From CAVQWT01 sp963810815 (lineage in GTDB: Bacteria > Pseudomonadota > Gammaproteobacteria > Burkholderiales > Casimicrobiaceae): a DNA stretch of 64,000 bases. The position numbers were made by a program, and so were the translations under genes. Shown here piece after piece: positions 33,848-42,533 of this stretch; the first letter of the stretch is position 1, and each line of letters opens with the position of its first letter. The stretch spans positions 1 through 64,000 of the forward strand of contig CAWEPB010000014.1 of assembly GCA_963810815.1 (NCBI GenBank), read 5' to 3'. Under the pieces are notes generated by a model. The model was not told where the DNA came from. It worked only from the letters and a program-made list of their open reading frames with translations, and made no database searches.

Positions 33848-35041
33848 TTCGCGGCGCCCCGCTCCGACGGCACGACGCCCAGTTCCTCGATGGCGGCGGT
33901 GACCGCCGCCACGTCGATCGCCTCCATGCACCGCGCGCGGGCGCAGCGCTCCGGCGGCGCGCCGGGCAGCCGTTCGCAGCGCCGGGCCCAGGGCACGTCG
34001 CGAAAGAACTGCACGGTCTGGTCGCGGCAGGGAAACGGATCCACGGTCACGGCGCGGCAGCGCACTCCGGCGAAGAATTCCCCGGGCCCGCAGATCGTCG
34101 CGGAGCCGGGGCCGTACAGCGTCACCGTCGGCACGCCGACGATGCGACCGAGGTGTGCGATCGCCGGTGTCGGGAACGACGAGCAGCGCCGCGCGCGCCA
34201 GCAGGTGCCAGAGCGCCGCCAGCGACAGCGATCCGGCGAAGCGCGTCCGCTTCGGGCCGGCCCGGCGCGCATCTTCGTTCCCGTCGTCGTTCCCGATTTC
34301 ACCCGCGGCCCCGTCCGCGCCGTCGATCGCGTCGACCAGCGCCGCCTCCCCCGGCCCGGCGCTCCACACGACGGCGAGGCCGCGCGTCTCCAGCCACGCG
34401 GCCAGTGCGCGCCAGCGCGCCGGCTCCCACTGCTTCAGCGGCGAACCGGCGCCGACGTGCAGCACGGCGTAGCGCCCGGCCACCGCCGGCGGGTCGGCGC
34501 AGGGCGGCGCCGGCCAATGCGCGGGCCGAAACGGTGCCGGCGCGGGCCCGGCGACCAGTTCGGCGGCGGTGTCGCAGAAGGCCGTCGGCGCCGCCGAATA
34601 CGGCACCAGCTCGTCGACCGGCCAGTTCTTGCGCGCGGGGCGGTCGCCGGCGATCCCCACGATCCAGCGGATGCGAAGCGCGCGCGCGAGCCACGACCAG
34701 CGGTTGTCGGCCGGAAGGTAGGCGACGTCGAAGCGCGGCGCGTCGAACAGCGGCCGCGCGCTGGCCGCGTCGCGCGGATCGAGCGCGACGACGTCGACTC
34801 CGTACGGGCGACCCGCGTAGAGCGGCGCGATCGCGGGCGCGACCGTCATGACGATCGCCGCGCCGGGATGGCGCTCGCGCAGCTTGGCGAGCAGCGCCGT
34901 CACCATCAGCGTGTCGCCGAGCAGCAGGTGATGCAGCACGAGGATCCGCCGCGGCGCGCCGAGGCGCCTGCGGGCGACGCCCCAGCGCGCGACCGCGAGC
35001 GTCACCGCCTTGAGGCGCAGCGGGGCGCGGCTACCCGGCAT
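33844..35041 (-). CDS. Family-9 (heptosyl-) glycosyltransferase with one frame break
   Basis: From 35041 the protein reads ILVLHHLLLGDTLMVTALLA, VLHVGAGSPLKQWEP and LVVPDTG, as expected for a heptosyltransferase-like enzyme. Just after VVPDTG the frame is lost. The continuation AHLGRIVGVPTVTLYGPG and FFRDVPWARRCERL is found one base away, starting near 34163 and ending at 33844. Removing one base (a G between GGC and ATC) would restore a single protein of about 398 residues. Either the gene is inactivated or the base is an assembly error. It overlaps the upstream asparagine-synthetase-like gene by 11 nt. Confidence 0.78.
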
Positions 35042-36893
35042 CCGCCGCCTCCGCCGCGAGCTGCCGCAGGCTTTCGTCGAGAATCGCCAGCGAAAGCACC
35101 TGTTCGGCGAGCGCCGGCGTCGTCGCGTACGCGGCGATCATCGCATCGACCCGTGCGGCGGCGAGCTGCCCGCCCGTCAGCGCCGCCAGCGATGCGCCGG
35201 CGCCCGGCAGCCGTTCCGCGAGGTCGCCGCCGAGCCAGCCGGCGAGCGGCGGGTTGAAGCCGCGCTTCTTGCGCGCGAAGACGCCCAGCCGATCCAGCTC
35301 CGGCGCCGCCGTCGCCAGCCAGCGCTTCGGCGGCCGCGTGAAGCGCTCGCGTTCCGGCAGCGCCAGCACCGCCTCGACGAACCGGTGGTCCAGGAAAGGC
35401 GTGCGCAGTTCCAGTCCGTGCGCCATCGTGCACAGGTCCGCCTTGCGCAGCACGTACTCGGGCAGGTAGTTGGCGAAGTCCCAGCGCAGCAGCCGGTCGG
35501 CCGGCGAGCGCGGCACGAGGTCGGGGGTGCGCCAGTAGTGCGCGGGCAGCGCGCCGCCGTCCGGCTGCAGGAAGCGCCGCTGGTTCGGGGTGAGGCCGGA
35601 GAAGCGCAGCGCGTACGCACTCTCCCAGTCGAGCGACAGTTCGGTCAGCGTCTTGCGCCAGCCCTTGGGCCGGGCGTCCGGCAGCACCGGCATCGGCAGC
35701 GCGAAGCCGCGCCAGCGATTGCGCAGGTGCTTGGTGATCCGCTTGTAGCCGGCGAAGAGTTCGTCGCCGCCGTCGCCGCCGAGCACCACCTTGACCTCGC
35801 GCGAGGTGCCGCGGGCGAGGTACCAGGTCGGGAACGACGACGGGTCGGCGAAGGGCTCGTCGAGCGCCGCGACGATGCGCGCGAAGTCGGTGCCGATCGC
35901 CGTCGGCACGACGACGCGCTCGTTGGGCAGGCCCAGCGCCTCGGCGGTCGCCCGCGCGTCGTCGGACTCGTCGAAGCTGGAACCGGGAAACGCCGCCGAG
36001 AACGAGCGGAGCGACCGGTGGCCGGTCGCCGCGAGGCGGCAGGCGATGGTGCCGGAATCGACGCCGCCGGACAGGAACAGGCCCAACGGCCGGTCGGCGA
36101 CCAGCCTCGCCTCGATCGACCGGTCGAGACATGCGCGCGCGTCGATGGCGCCGCCCCCGGTCGATGCCGGCGCGGTCGCCGGCGCCGGCGTCCAGTAGCG
36201 GCGCACGGCGAGCGTTCCCGCGTCGAGGTCGAACTCGGCCCGGTGCGCGTTGGGCAGCCGGGCCACGTGCTCCAGGATCGTGCGCGGCGCCGGCACGTAG
36301 CGATGCGCGAGGTAGGCGTCGATCGCCGCTGCGGAGAAGCCGCGCCGGTCGCGCGGCAGCCACGGCAGCACGCTCCGCACCGTCGACCCGAAGGCCAGCG
36401 CGCCGTCGACGTGCGCGTAGACCAGCGGCTTCTTGCCCAGCCGGTCGCGGACCAGATGCACGCGCCGCGCGCCGAAGTCGACCAGCGCGAAGGCGAACAT
36501 GCCCGTCATCCGCTCCAGCGCGCCGTCGATGCCGTAGGCTTCGTAGGCGCGCAGGATGAACTCGGTGTCCGACCGCGTGCGGAAGCGCACCCCGCGGGCC
36601 TCGAGCGCCCGCGCCTCGTCGCGCCAGCCGTAGACCTCGCCGTTGTAGCAGATCCACACCCGGCCATCGTCGCTCGCCATCGGCTGGTCGGCCTCCGGGC
36701 GCGGATCGATGATCGACAGCCGCGCGTGGACGAGGCCGATCGGCGCCGCCGCATCGGCCGGCTGCAGGGTGCCGTCGGCGGCGAAGGCGGCGACGTGCTG
36801 CGCATCGGGGCCCCGGGCGGCGAGCGTGGCCAGCATCCGCGCGCGCGTCGCCGGACCCACCGGGCGCCCGAAGTGACCGCCGATGCCGCACAT
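35031..36893 (-). CDS. Asparagine synthetase-like glutamine amidotransferase (first copy)
   Basis: The 620-residue protein has an Ntn glutaminase domain starting with the catalytic Cys2 (MCGIGG), then RLSIIDP, CYNGEVYGW and RTRSDTEFIL. The synthetase domain has the PP-loop LFLSGGVDSGTIA, the aspartate block LDEPFADPSSFPTWYLA and VVLGGDGGDELFAGYKR. In polysaccharide clusters such enzymes are thought to amidate sugar or uronic-acid carboxyls rather than make asparagine. It starts with a one-base TGATG overlap behind the family-4 glycosyltransferase. Confidence 0.85.
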   Translation of the reverse strand: MCGIGGHFGRPVGPATRARMLATLAARGPDAQHVAAFAADGTLQPADAAAPIGLVHARLSIIDPRPEADQPMASDDGRVWICYNGEVYGWRDEARALEARGVRFRTRSDTEFILRAYEAYGIDGALERMTGMFAFALVDFGARRVHLVRDRLGKKPLVYAHVDGALAFGSTVRSVLPWLPRDRRGFSAAAIDAYLAHRYVPAPRTILEHVARLPNAHRAEFDLDAGTLAVRRYWTPAPATAPASTGGGAIDARACLDRSIEARLVADRPLGLFLSGGVDSGTIACRLAATGHRSLRSFSAAFPGSSFDESDDARATAEALGLPNERVVVPTAIGTDFARIVAALDEPFADPSSFPTWYLARGTSREVKVVLGGDGGDELFAGYKRITKHLRNRWRGFALPMPVLPDARPKGWRKTLTELSLDWESAYALRFSGLTPNQRRFLQPDGGALPAHYWRTPDLVPRSPADRLLRWDFANYLPEYVLRKADLCTMAHGLELRTPFLDHRFVEAVLALPERERFTRPPKRWLATAAPELDRLGVFARKKRGFNPPLAGWLGGDLAERLPGAGASLAALTGGQLAAARVDAMIAAYATTPALAEQVLSLAILDESLRQLAAEAADAG

Positions 36894-38036
36894 CAGCGGT
36901 TCCCCCCGATGCGGGCGCCGTCGGTCGCGGCCGACGGCGCGGCGGCGGCGAACACGCGTTCCATGGCGTCGAGCATCCGGTCGATGCCGAACTCGCGCTC
37001 GGCGCGCGCGCGCGCGGCGACGCCCATCCGCGTCCGCAGCCCGGCGTCGGTCATCAGGCGCTCGAGCGCCGCCGACAGCGCCGGGACGTCCTTCGGCGGC
37101 ACGATGAGGCCGGTCTCGCCGTCGATCACGCGCCTCGCGGATGGCGCCGACGGTCGTCGACACCGCGGGCAGGCCGCAGGCCGCCGCCTGCATCAGCGAC
37201 TGCGGAACCCCCTCCTCGCCGTACGACGGCAAGGCGACGACGTCGAGGCAGGACAGCCAGGCGGGAACGTCGTCGCGGTTGCCGACGAAGCGCACGTCGG
37301 CGCGCAATCCCATCGCATCGACGCGCGCCTCCAGGTGCGCGCGCCGCGGGCCGTCGCCGATGACGAGGAGCTGCCAGCCGGGCACCCGCGCGCGCAGCGT
37401 CGCCCAGGCGTCGAGCAACTGGTCGTGGCCTTTCCAGTCGCGCAGCGTCGCGACGATGCCGACGGCGGGGCGGTCGTCGACACCGCAGCGCGCGCGCATC
37501 GCCGCCCGGTCGCCCGCCGCGAAACGGTCGAGGTCGATGCCGGTGCGGACCGACGTGATGCGGGCCGCGTCGAAGCCGTTGTCGCGGACGAGCTGTTCCT
37601 TGAGCGCCTCGCCGGTGACGACGACGTGCGCCGTCGCCCGCTGGTACATCCAGCGCGTCGTCGGCGAGCGGTTGACCCGCGTCGAAACGTGCCGCGTCCG
37701 CACCACCGGCGGCATCCCGGGCAGCGTCAGCCGCGCGTACGCGACGAGCCAGGCGTCGGTCGAACTGTGCGTATTGATGACGTCGAAGGCGCGGCCTTCG
37801 CGGGCGAGCCAGCCGCGCAGCGCGCGAAACCCCGGCCAGCGCTTCCACTCGATCGGCAGCGCGACCACGGGCAGCCCGCGCTCGCGCGCGGCGCCGAAGA
37901 TGCCTGCGTTCCCGGGCGTCAGCAGCTGGACGCGATGGCCGCGGCGCGCGAAACCTTCCATTTCGGTGAGGATGCGCAATTCCTGGCCGCCCCAGCCGGT
38001 CGACGCCTCGGTGTGCAGGATGGCGAGTGGTCGCAT
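36893..38036 (-). CDS. Family-4 glycosyltransferase with one frame break
   Basis: From 38036 the protein reads MRPLAILHTEASTGWGGQEL, INTHSSTDAWLVAYARL, VVRTRHVSTRVNRS, GIVATLRDWKGHDQLLDAW and LPSYGEEGVPQSLMQAAA: a GT-B enzyme. After STTVGAIRE the frame is lost. The continuation VIDGETGLIVPPKDVPALSA is found one base away near 37131 and ends at 36893. A single extra base (GAGGCGCGTG instead of an in-frame GAGGCCGTG-like sequence) explains this. The corrected product would be about 380 residues. Overlap with the asparagine-synthetase-like gene indicates an operon. Confidence 0.78.
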
Positions 38037-38078
38037 CGCGGTCATCGGGTTGCCGTCATCGCTGCGCCGTCGCCGCCG

Positions 38079-39971
38079 TCACGCCGCGAGCGTCCACGAC
38101 GGCGCCCAGCGGCGAAACCAGCGCTCGAGGATCAGCAGCGCCCACAGCCGGCCCGCGTTGTTGCGGCGGCCGCCGCGATGCGCGGCGAGCAGGCCCTCGA
38201 CGATGCCCTCGCGGAACAGCCCCCGGCGCGCGAGGCCCTCGCCGCCGAGCAGGTGCGCGTCGAGCTCGCCGGCGAGCCGGCCGGCGAGCCACTCGGACAG
38301 CGGCATCACGAAGCCCTGCTTGCCGCGATGGACCAGGTCGCGCGGCAGGTAGCGCTCGGCCACCCGTTTCAGCAGCCACTTGTGTCCGTCGCCGCGGACC
38401 TTGAGCGCGGGATCGAGCCGCGCGCAGAACTCGACCAGGCGATGGTCGAGGTAGGGCACACGCGCCTCGAGCGAATGCGCCATCGTCGCGCGGTCGACCT
38501 TGGTGAGGAGGTCGTCGGGCAGCCACAGCCGCGTGTCGACGTGCAGCAGCCGGTCGAGGTAATGCGCCGAATTGCACTCGGCGTAAGCGCGCGCCGCGCA
38601 GTCGCCGATGTCCTCGCCGCCGCGCGTCGCGGCGAGCATCGCGGGCGACAGCAGCGACGGCAGCAGCAGCGCGTCGAAGAGGTTCGGAATGGTCCGGTAG
38701 CGGCGCGGCAGCGGCTCGGCGATCGCGCGCAGCAGCCGGTCCTTGCGCGCGCCGAGCGGCAGCGCGCGCAGCAGGGCCGGCACCGGCGACGCGCGCGCGC
38801 CCAGCCAGCGCGTCCACCGCTCCTCGCGGACGCGCTTGCGGTAGTTCGAGTAGCCGCCGAACACCTCGTCGGCGCCCTCGCCGGTCAGCACGACGGTGAC
38901 GTGCCTGCGGGCGTGCTGCGCGAGCAGCATCGTCGGCAGCGCCGCCTGGTCGGCGAAGGGCTCGTCGAACACGTCGACCCAGCGGTCGAAGGCGTCGAGC
39001 ACGTGGTCGGGCGACAGCATCACCGCGTGGTGCCGGCTGCCCAGGTGTTCGGCGACGCGTGCGGCCTCGCGGTGCTCGCTGACGGCGACGCCGCCCTCGA
39101 ACCCGATGTTGAAGGTCTCGACCGGACGCCCGGTGAGGTCGGTCATCAGCGCAGCGATGAGGCTCGAGTCGACGCCGCCGCTGACGAACGCGCCGAGCGG
39201 CACGTCGGCGATCAGCATGCCCTCGACCGAGGTCCGCAACTCGCGGTCGAGCGCGGCGACCGCCTCGTCGTCGGTCAGCGCGAGCTTGTCGGCGTAGTCC
39301 GGCGACCAGAAGCGCCGCACCGCGAGCGCACCGTCGCGCAGCGTCAGCGCGTGCGCGGGCGGCAGCTTGGCGACGCCGCGCCAGATCGAGTGCGCGCCGG
39401 GGATGAACTGGCCTTCGAGGTAGAGCCGCAGCGCGCCGAGGTCGATGTCGCGGCCGACCGCCGGATGCGCGCAGACCGCCTTCAGCTCCGAACCGAACAC
39501 GAAAGTCGTGCCGTCCCAGGCGTAGTGGAAGGGCTTGACGCCCAGGTGGTCGCGCGCCGCGAACAGCGTGCGCGTCGGCGCGTCCCACAGCGCGAACGCG
39601 AACATCCCGCGCAGCCGGCCGACGAGCGCTTCGCCCCACGCGCGCCAGGCGGCCAGCAGGACCTCGGTGTCGCCCGCGGTGCGAAACGCGTATCCGCCGC
39701 GCGCGAGTTCGTCGCGCAGCGCGCGGAAGTTGTAGAGCTCGCCGTTGAACACGACCGTCTGGCGGCCGTCGGCCGTCGACATCGGCTGCGGACTGCCGGC
39801 GACGTCGATCACCGACAGCCGCGTGTGGCCGAGGTGCGCCGGTCCCTCGTCGAACATGCCCTGGGCGTCGGGCCCGCGGTGCGCGAGCCGCCGCGTCATT
39901 TCGGCGAGCGTGCCGGCCGGCGCGCCGACGGGCGCTTCGGCGGCGCTGACGAATCCGGCGATGCCGCACAT
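38079..39971 (-). CDS. Asparagine synthetase-like glutamine amidotransferase (second copy)
   Basis: The 630-residue protein has Cys2 of the glutaminase domain (MCGIAGF), HTRLSVIDVAGSPQPM, VFNGELYNFRALRDEL and ARDHLGVKPFHYAW. The synthetase part has FVSGGVDSSLIAALM, VFDEPFADQAALPTMLLA and VVLTGEGADEVFGGYSNYRK, and ends in a WFRRWAPSW segment. It is more similar to general AsnB than the first copy and resembles the amidotransferases found in exopolysaccharide/exosortase clusters, though no exosortase gene is seen here. The upstream 99-nt gap to the GT9 gene contains nothing I can assign. Confidence 0.87.
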   Translation of the reverse strand: MCGIAGFVSAAEAPVGAPAGTLAEMTRRLAHRGPDAQGMFDEGPAHLGHTRLSVIDVAGSPQPMSTADGRQTVVFNGELYNFRALRDELARGGYAFRTAGDTEVLLAAWRAWGEALVGRLRGMFAFALWDAPTRTLFAARDHLGVKPFHYAWDGTTFVFGSELKAVCAHPAVGRDIDLGALRLYLEGQFIPGAHSIWRGVAKLPPAHALTLRDGALAVRRFWSPDYADKLALTDDEAVAALDRELRTSVEGMLIADVPLGAFVSGGVDSSLIAALMTDLTGRPVETFNIGFEGGVAVSEHREAARVAEHLGSRHHAVMLSPDHVLDAFDRWVDVFDEPFADQAALPTMLLAQHARRHVTVVLTGEGADEVFGGYSNYRKRVREERWTRWLGARASPVPALLRALPLGARKDRLLRAIAEPLPRRYRTIPNLFDALLLPSLLSPAMLAATRGGEDIGDCAARAYAECNSAHYLDRLLHVDTRLWLPDDLLTKVDRATMAHSLEARVPYLDHRLVEFCARLDPALKVRGDGHKWLLKRVAERYLPRDLVHRGKQGFVMPLSEWLAGRLAGELDAHLLGGEGLARRGLFREGIVEGLLAAHRGGRRNNAGRLWALLILERWFRRWAPSWTLAA

Positions 39972-40070
39972 GGTGGGGGTCGGGCGTCGGCGCGCGCGAC
40001 GCGGCCGGCAGGGGATGGGGAACGGGTGGAGGGGATCGCGACCGAGGCAGAAGGCGGATCGCGCCGAAGT

Positions 40071-41117
40071 CTAACCCAAAACCCGCGCCGGGCCGGCGCC
40101 GATGGCGAGCGGCGCCAGCGCCGCGTAGACGTCCGCGTCGGCCAGCTCAGCCACGGCGCGCGGCGCCTCGAGGAAGGCCGCGCGCGGTCCCAGCGGCGCC
40201 CAGCGCGCCGCCGCGCCGGCGTGCGCGGGGTCGGCGAACAGCCCCAGGACGCCGCCGGGGCAGGCGGCGGCGAAGTGCATCAGCCCCGAATCCGGGACCA
40301 CCGTGGTCCGCGCCAGCGCGGCGAGTCCCAGCGTGTCGTCGAAGCTGCCGACGTGGGTCCGCACGAACGGCAACGGCTGCGCCAGCACGCGCGCGGCGAG
40401 CTCGTCGTCGCCGGGGTAGTGCGGATCGTCGCGGCGCCCCGGCGTCCAGACGAGGACCGTGGGCAGCCCCCAGGCGGCGTGGAAGTGCGTGGTCCAGCGC
40501 GCGACCTGCGCCGGCTCGGGCTGCTTGCAGGCGAAGCGGGCGTTCAGTCCCAGCAGCACGAAGCCGTCGGGCGCGAGGCCGCGCTCGGCGAGCCAGCCGC
40601 GAGCGCGCGCCAGCGTGGCCGCAGGGGGCGTCCACACCGGCGCGGCGGTCGTCGCCGGCGGCGCGATCCCGAGCGGCGCGAGCAGCGCCATCATCCGCGC
40701 AACCTCGTGACCGACCGCAGGCGGCGGCAGCGGATCCGTCAGCCGCGCCCCGTACCGGGACGGCTGCGAGGCGTAGGCGATCACGCGTCGGGCGCCGGAA
40801 GCCATGGCCCGGCGGATCGCCCGCGGCGACTCCTCGCCGCCCATCGCGATGGCCGCGTCGAAGCCGGCGCGGCGGAGCCGCCACGCGAGCGGCACCTGCG
40901 CCAGCGCCGCGCCGAGGCGAACGCGTCCGCCGTGCCTGACGCGGGGATAGACCCAGACCCGGGCGAGCGCCGGATTTCCGGCGACGACCCAGGCGTTGTA
41001 GTCGTTGGCCAGCAGGTGGACCTCGACGTCCGGCACTGCGGCGGCCAGATGCGCCAGCACGGGCGTCGTCAGCAGCAGATCGCCGAGTTTGTCGCGCTTG
41101 ACGACGAGGATGCGCAT
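40071..41117 (-). CDS. Family-9 glycosyltransferase (heptosyltransferase-like)
   Basis: The 348-residue protein begins MRILVVKRDKLGDLLLTTPV and carries AAIAMGGEESPRAIRRAM, VLLGLNARFACKQPEPAQVA and the donor-site block ARTTVVPDSGLMHFAAACPGG in two parts. This is a GT9/ADP-heptose:LPS heptosyltransferase-like enzyme, intact in contrast to the copy at 33844-35041. Probably involved in LPS core or O-unit assembly; donor and acceptor unknown. Divergent from the O-antigen-ligase-like gene. Confidence 0.85.
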   Translation of the reverse strand: MRILVVKRDKLGDLLLTTPVLAHLAAAVPDVEVHLLANDYNAWVVAGNPALARVWVYPRVRHGGRVRLGAALAQVPLAWRLRRAGFDAAIAMGGEESPRAIRRAMASGARRVIAYASQPSRYGARLTDPLPPPAVGHEVARMMALLAPLGIAPPATTAAPVWTPPAATLARARGWLAERGLAPDGFVLLGLNARFACKQPEPAQVARWTTHFHAAWGLPTVLVWTPGRRDDPHYPGDDELAARVLAQPLPFVRTHVGSFDDTLGLAALARTTVVPDSGLMHFAAACPGGVLGLFADPAHAGAAARWAPLGPRAAFLEAPRAVAELADADVYAALAPLAIGAGPARVLG

Positions 41118-41136
41118 GGCGTTTGGGCGAAGGCGG

Positions 41137-41142
41137 TAGAAT
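41137..41142 (+). promoter_or_regulatory. Probable -10 element of the O-antigen-ligase-like gene
   Basis: TAGAAT in the context GGTAGAATTGCGCG, 40 nt before the ATG at 41183, in the 65-nt divergent gap. It fits the local GNTA(A/G)AAT pattern; no -35 is evident. Confidence 0.4.
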
Positions 41143-41182
41143 TGCGCGCGCTCCGCGGGCCTGCGCCGCGAATGCGTTCCGG

Positions 41183-42523
41183 ATGATCGAATATTCTACC
41201 CGCTGGCTCGGCGGCTTCGCCGCGGCCTACCTTGTCCTGCTGCCGACGAACGCCGCCGTGGCCCCGCGGTCGATCGCATTCGGCGGCCTGCTGCTGATGC
41301 TGGTGCTGCTGGCCGTCGCCACCGGCCGCGCCCGCGTGACGGGCGGGCCGCCCGGCGGCTCGGCTTCGACGCTGCCCGCGCCGCCCCGCGCGGTCGCCGC
41401 CGCGTTCGCGGCCTGGGCGCTGTGGTCGGCGGCCTCCTGGTTCTGGTCGCTGCGGCCCGCGTACAGCGCGGACCAGATCGAGCGCGAGGTGTTCGATACC
41501 GCGCTGGTCGCCACGGCGTTCTTCCTCGCCGCCCGGGATGCCTTCGCCGTCCGGGTCCTGATCGGGCTGGCGCTGGCGGGCTTCGCCGTGCTCACCGCGC
41601 TGGCGCTGGGCCTCGCGGCCGACGGCGGCTGGGACGCCGGCCGCTGGCATCACGGCACCGGCGTCTGGTCGATGTGGATCGTGCTGATCGCGCCGTTCGC
41701 GCTGCTGCCGATCGCGCCCCCGCCGCTCGGCGCGCGACGGCGCCCGGCGGCGTTCGCCCTGCTCGTCGCGCTGGTCGCGCTGCTGCTCGCGAGCGCGCGG
41801 CTCACCGACAACCGGATGGTGTGGCTCGCGCTGGGCGCGGTGTTCGCGACGGCGGCATTGCTGGCGGCGGCGCGCTGGCGCGCGGCGTTCTGGCGGTCGC
41901 CGCTGCGCTGGGCCGCGGCGCTGGTCGCGCTGCTGATGGTGTTCTCGCTGCTGTTCGTCGACGCCGCGCGCGAGAAGGCGGCCGTGCACTATCCGCCGCA
42001 CACGACCGTCGAGGACACGCTGAAGCACGACCCCCGGCTGGCCCTGTGGGACTACACCGCCGGGCGCATCCGCGAGCGTCCGATGACCGGCCACGGGTTC
42101 GGTCGCGCGATCCTCGCACCCGAGATGGAGCGGGCACTGCACGACCCGCTGCTGACCCACGCGCACAACGTCTTCGTCAGCCAGTGGCTGCAGACCGGCG
42201 CCGTCGGCGCGACGCTGTTCGTCGCGCTGCTCGCCGCGCTGGCGTGGCGCTACGCAGCGTACTTCCGCGCCCGCGACGACGCGCTGGCGTTCGTCGGGCT
42301 CGTCGGGCTCGCCCTGCTCGTCGGCTTCGTCGTCAAGAACCTGACCGACGATTTCCTCTTCCGCTCCAACGCGAAGGAGTTCTTCGCGCTCAACGCGCTG
42401 CTGCTCGGCTTCGGGACGCGGCGCGCGGCGGGTGCGACGGAACTGGCGGAACCGGCGGAACCGGCGGAACCGGCGGACAGGGGCGAAGGAGCGGCGCCAG
42501 GCGGCGCCGACGCGCGGCGCTGA
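41183..42523 (+). CDS. waaL: O-antigen ligase-like polytopic membrane protein
   Basis: A 446-residue protein with about ten to twelve hydrophobic segments and the large periplasmic loop typical of the Wzy_C/O-antigen ligase family: LALWDYTAGRIRERPMTGHG, followed by HAHNVFVSQWLQTGAVGATL. WaaL joins undecaprenyl-linked O-antigen to lipid A-core in the periplasm. A Wzy polymerase cannot be fully excluded. The cytoplasmic C-terminus ends in ELAEPAEPAEPAD, encoded by a 9-bp tandem repeat. It converges with the nucleotide-sugar enzyme gene across 10 nt. Confidence 0.82.
   Translation: MIEYSTRWLGGFAAAYLVLLPTNAAVAPRSIAFGGLLLMLVLLAVATGRARVTGGPPGGSASTLPAPPRAVAAAFAAWALWSAASWFWSLRPAYSADQIEREVFDTALVATAFFLAARDAFAVRVLIGLALAGFAVLTALALGLAADGGWDAGRWHHGTGVWSMWIVLIAPFALLPIAPPPLGARRRPAAFALLVALVALLLASARLTDNRMVWLALGAVFATAALLAAARWRAAFWRSPLRWAAALVALLMVFSLLFVDAAREKAAVHYPPHTTVEDTLKHDPRLALWDYTAGRIRERPMTGHGFGRAILAPEMERALHDPLLTHAHNVFVSQWLQTGAVGATLFVALLAALAWRYAAYFRARDDALAFVGLVGLALLVGFVVKNLTDDFLFRSNAKEFFALNALLLGFGTRRAAGATELAEPAEPAEPADRGEGAAPGGADARR
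42441..42476. repeat. 9-bp tandem repeat at the 3' end of the waaL-like gene
   Basis: Four in-phase units of aaccggcgg (first unit aactggcgg) encode repeated Glu-Pro-Ala. They lie after the last membrane helix, where length changes should be tolerated. Confidence 0.85.
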
Positions 42524-42533
42524 ACCGCGCGGT

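Noticed and set aside
30269..35041. A minus-strand open frame of about 1590 codons running through msbA and two glycosyltransferase genes
   Set aside because: Only its first ~290 codons encode the GT9 enzyme; the rest is antisense to intact plus-strand genes and has no recognisable domain.
35010..41186. A very long plus-strand open frame (over 2000 codons) opposite the amidotransferase and glycosyltransferase genes
   Set aside because: It is Arg/Gly/Val-rich with no family motif, and lies antisense to well-conserved minus-strand genes; such frames are expected by chance at this GC content.
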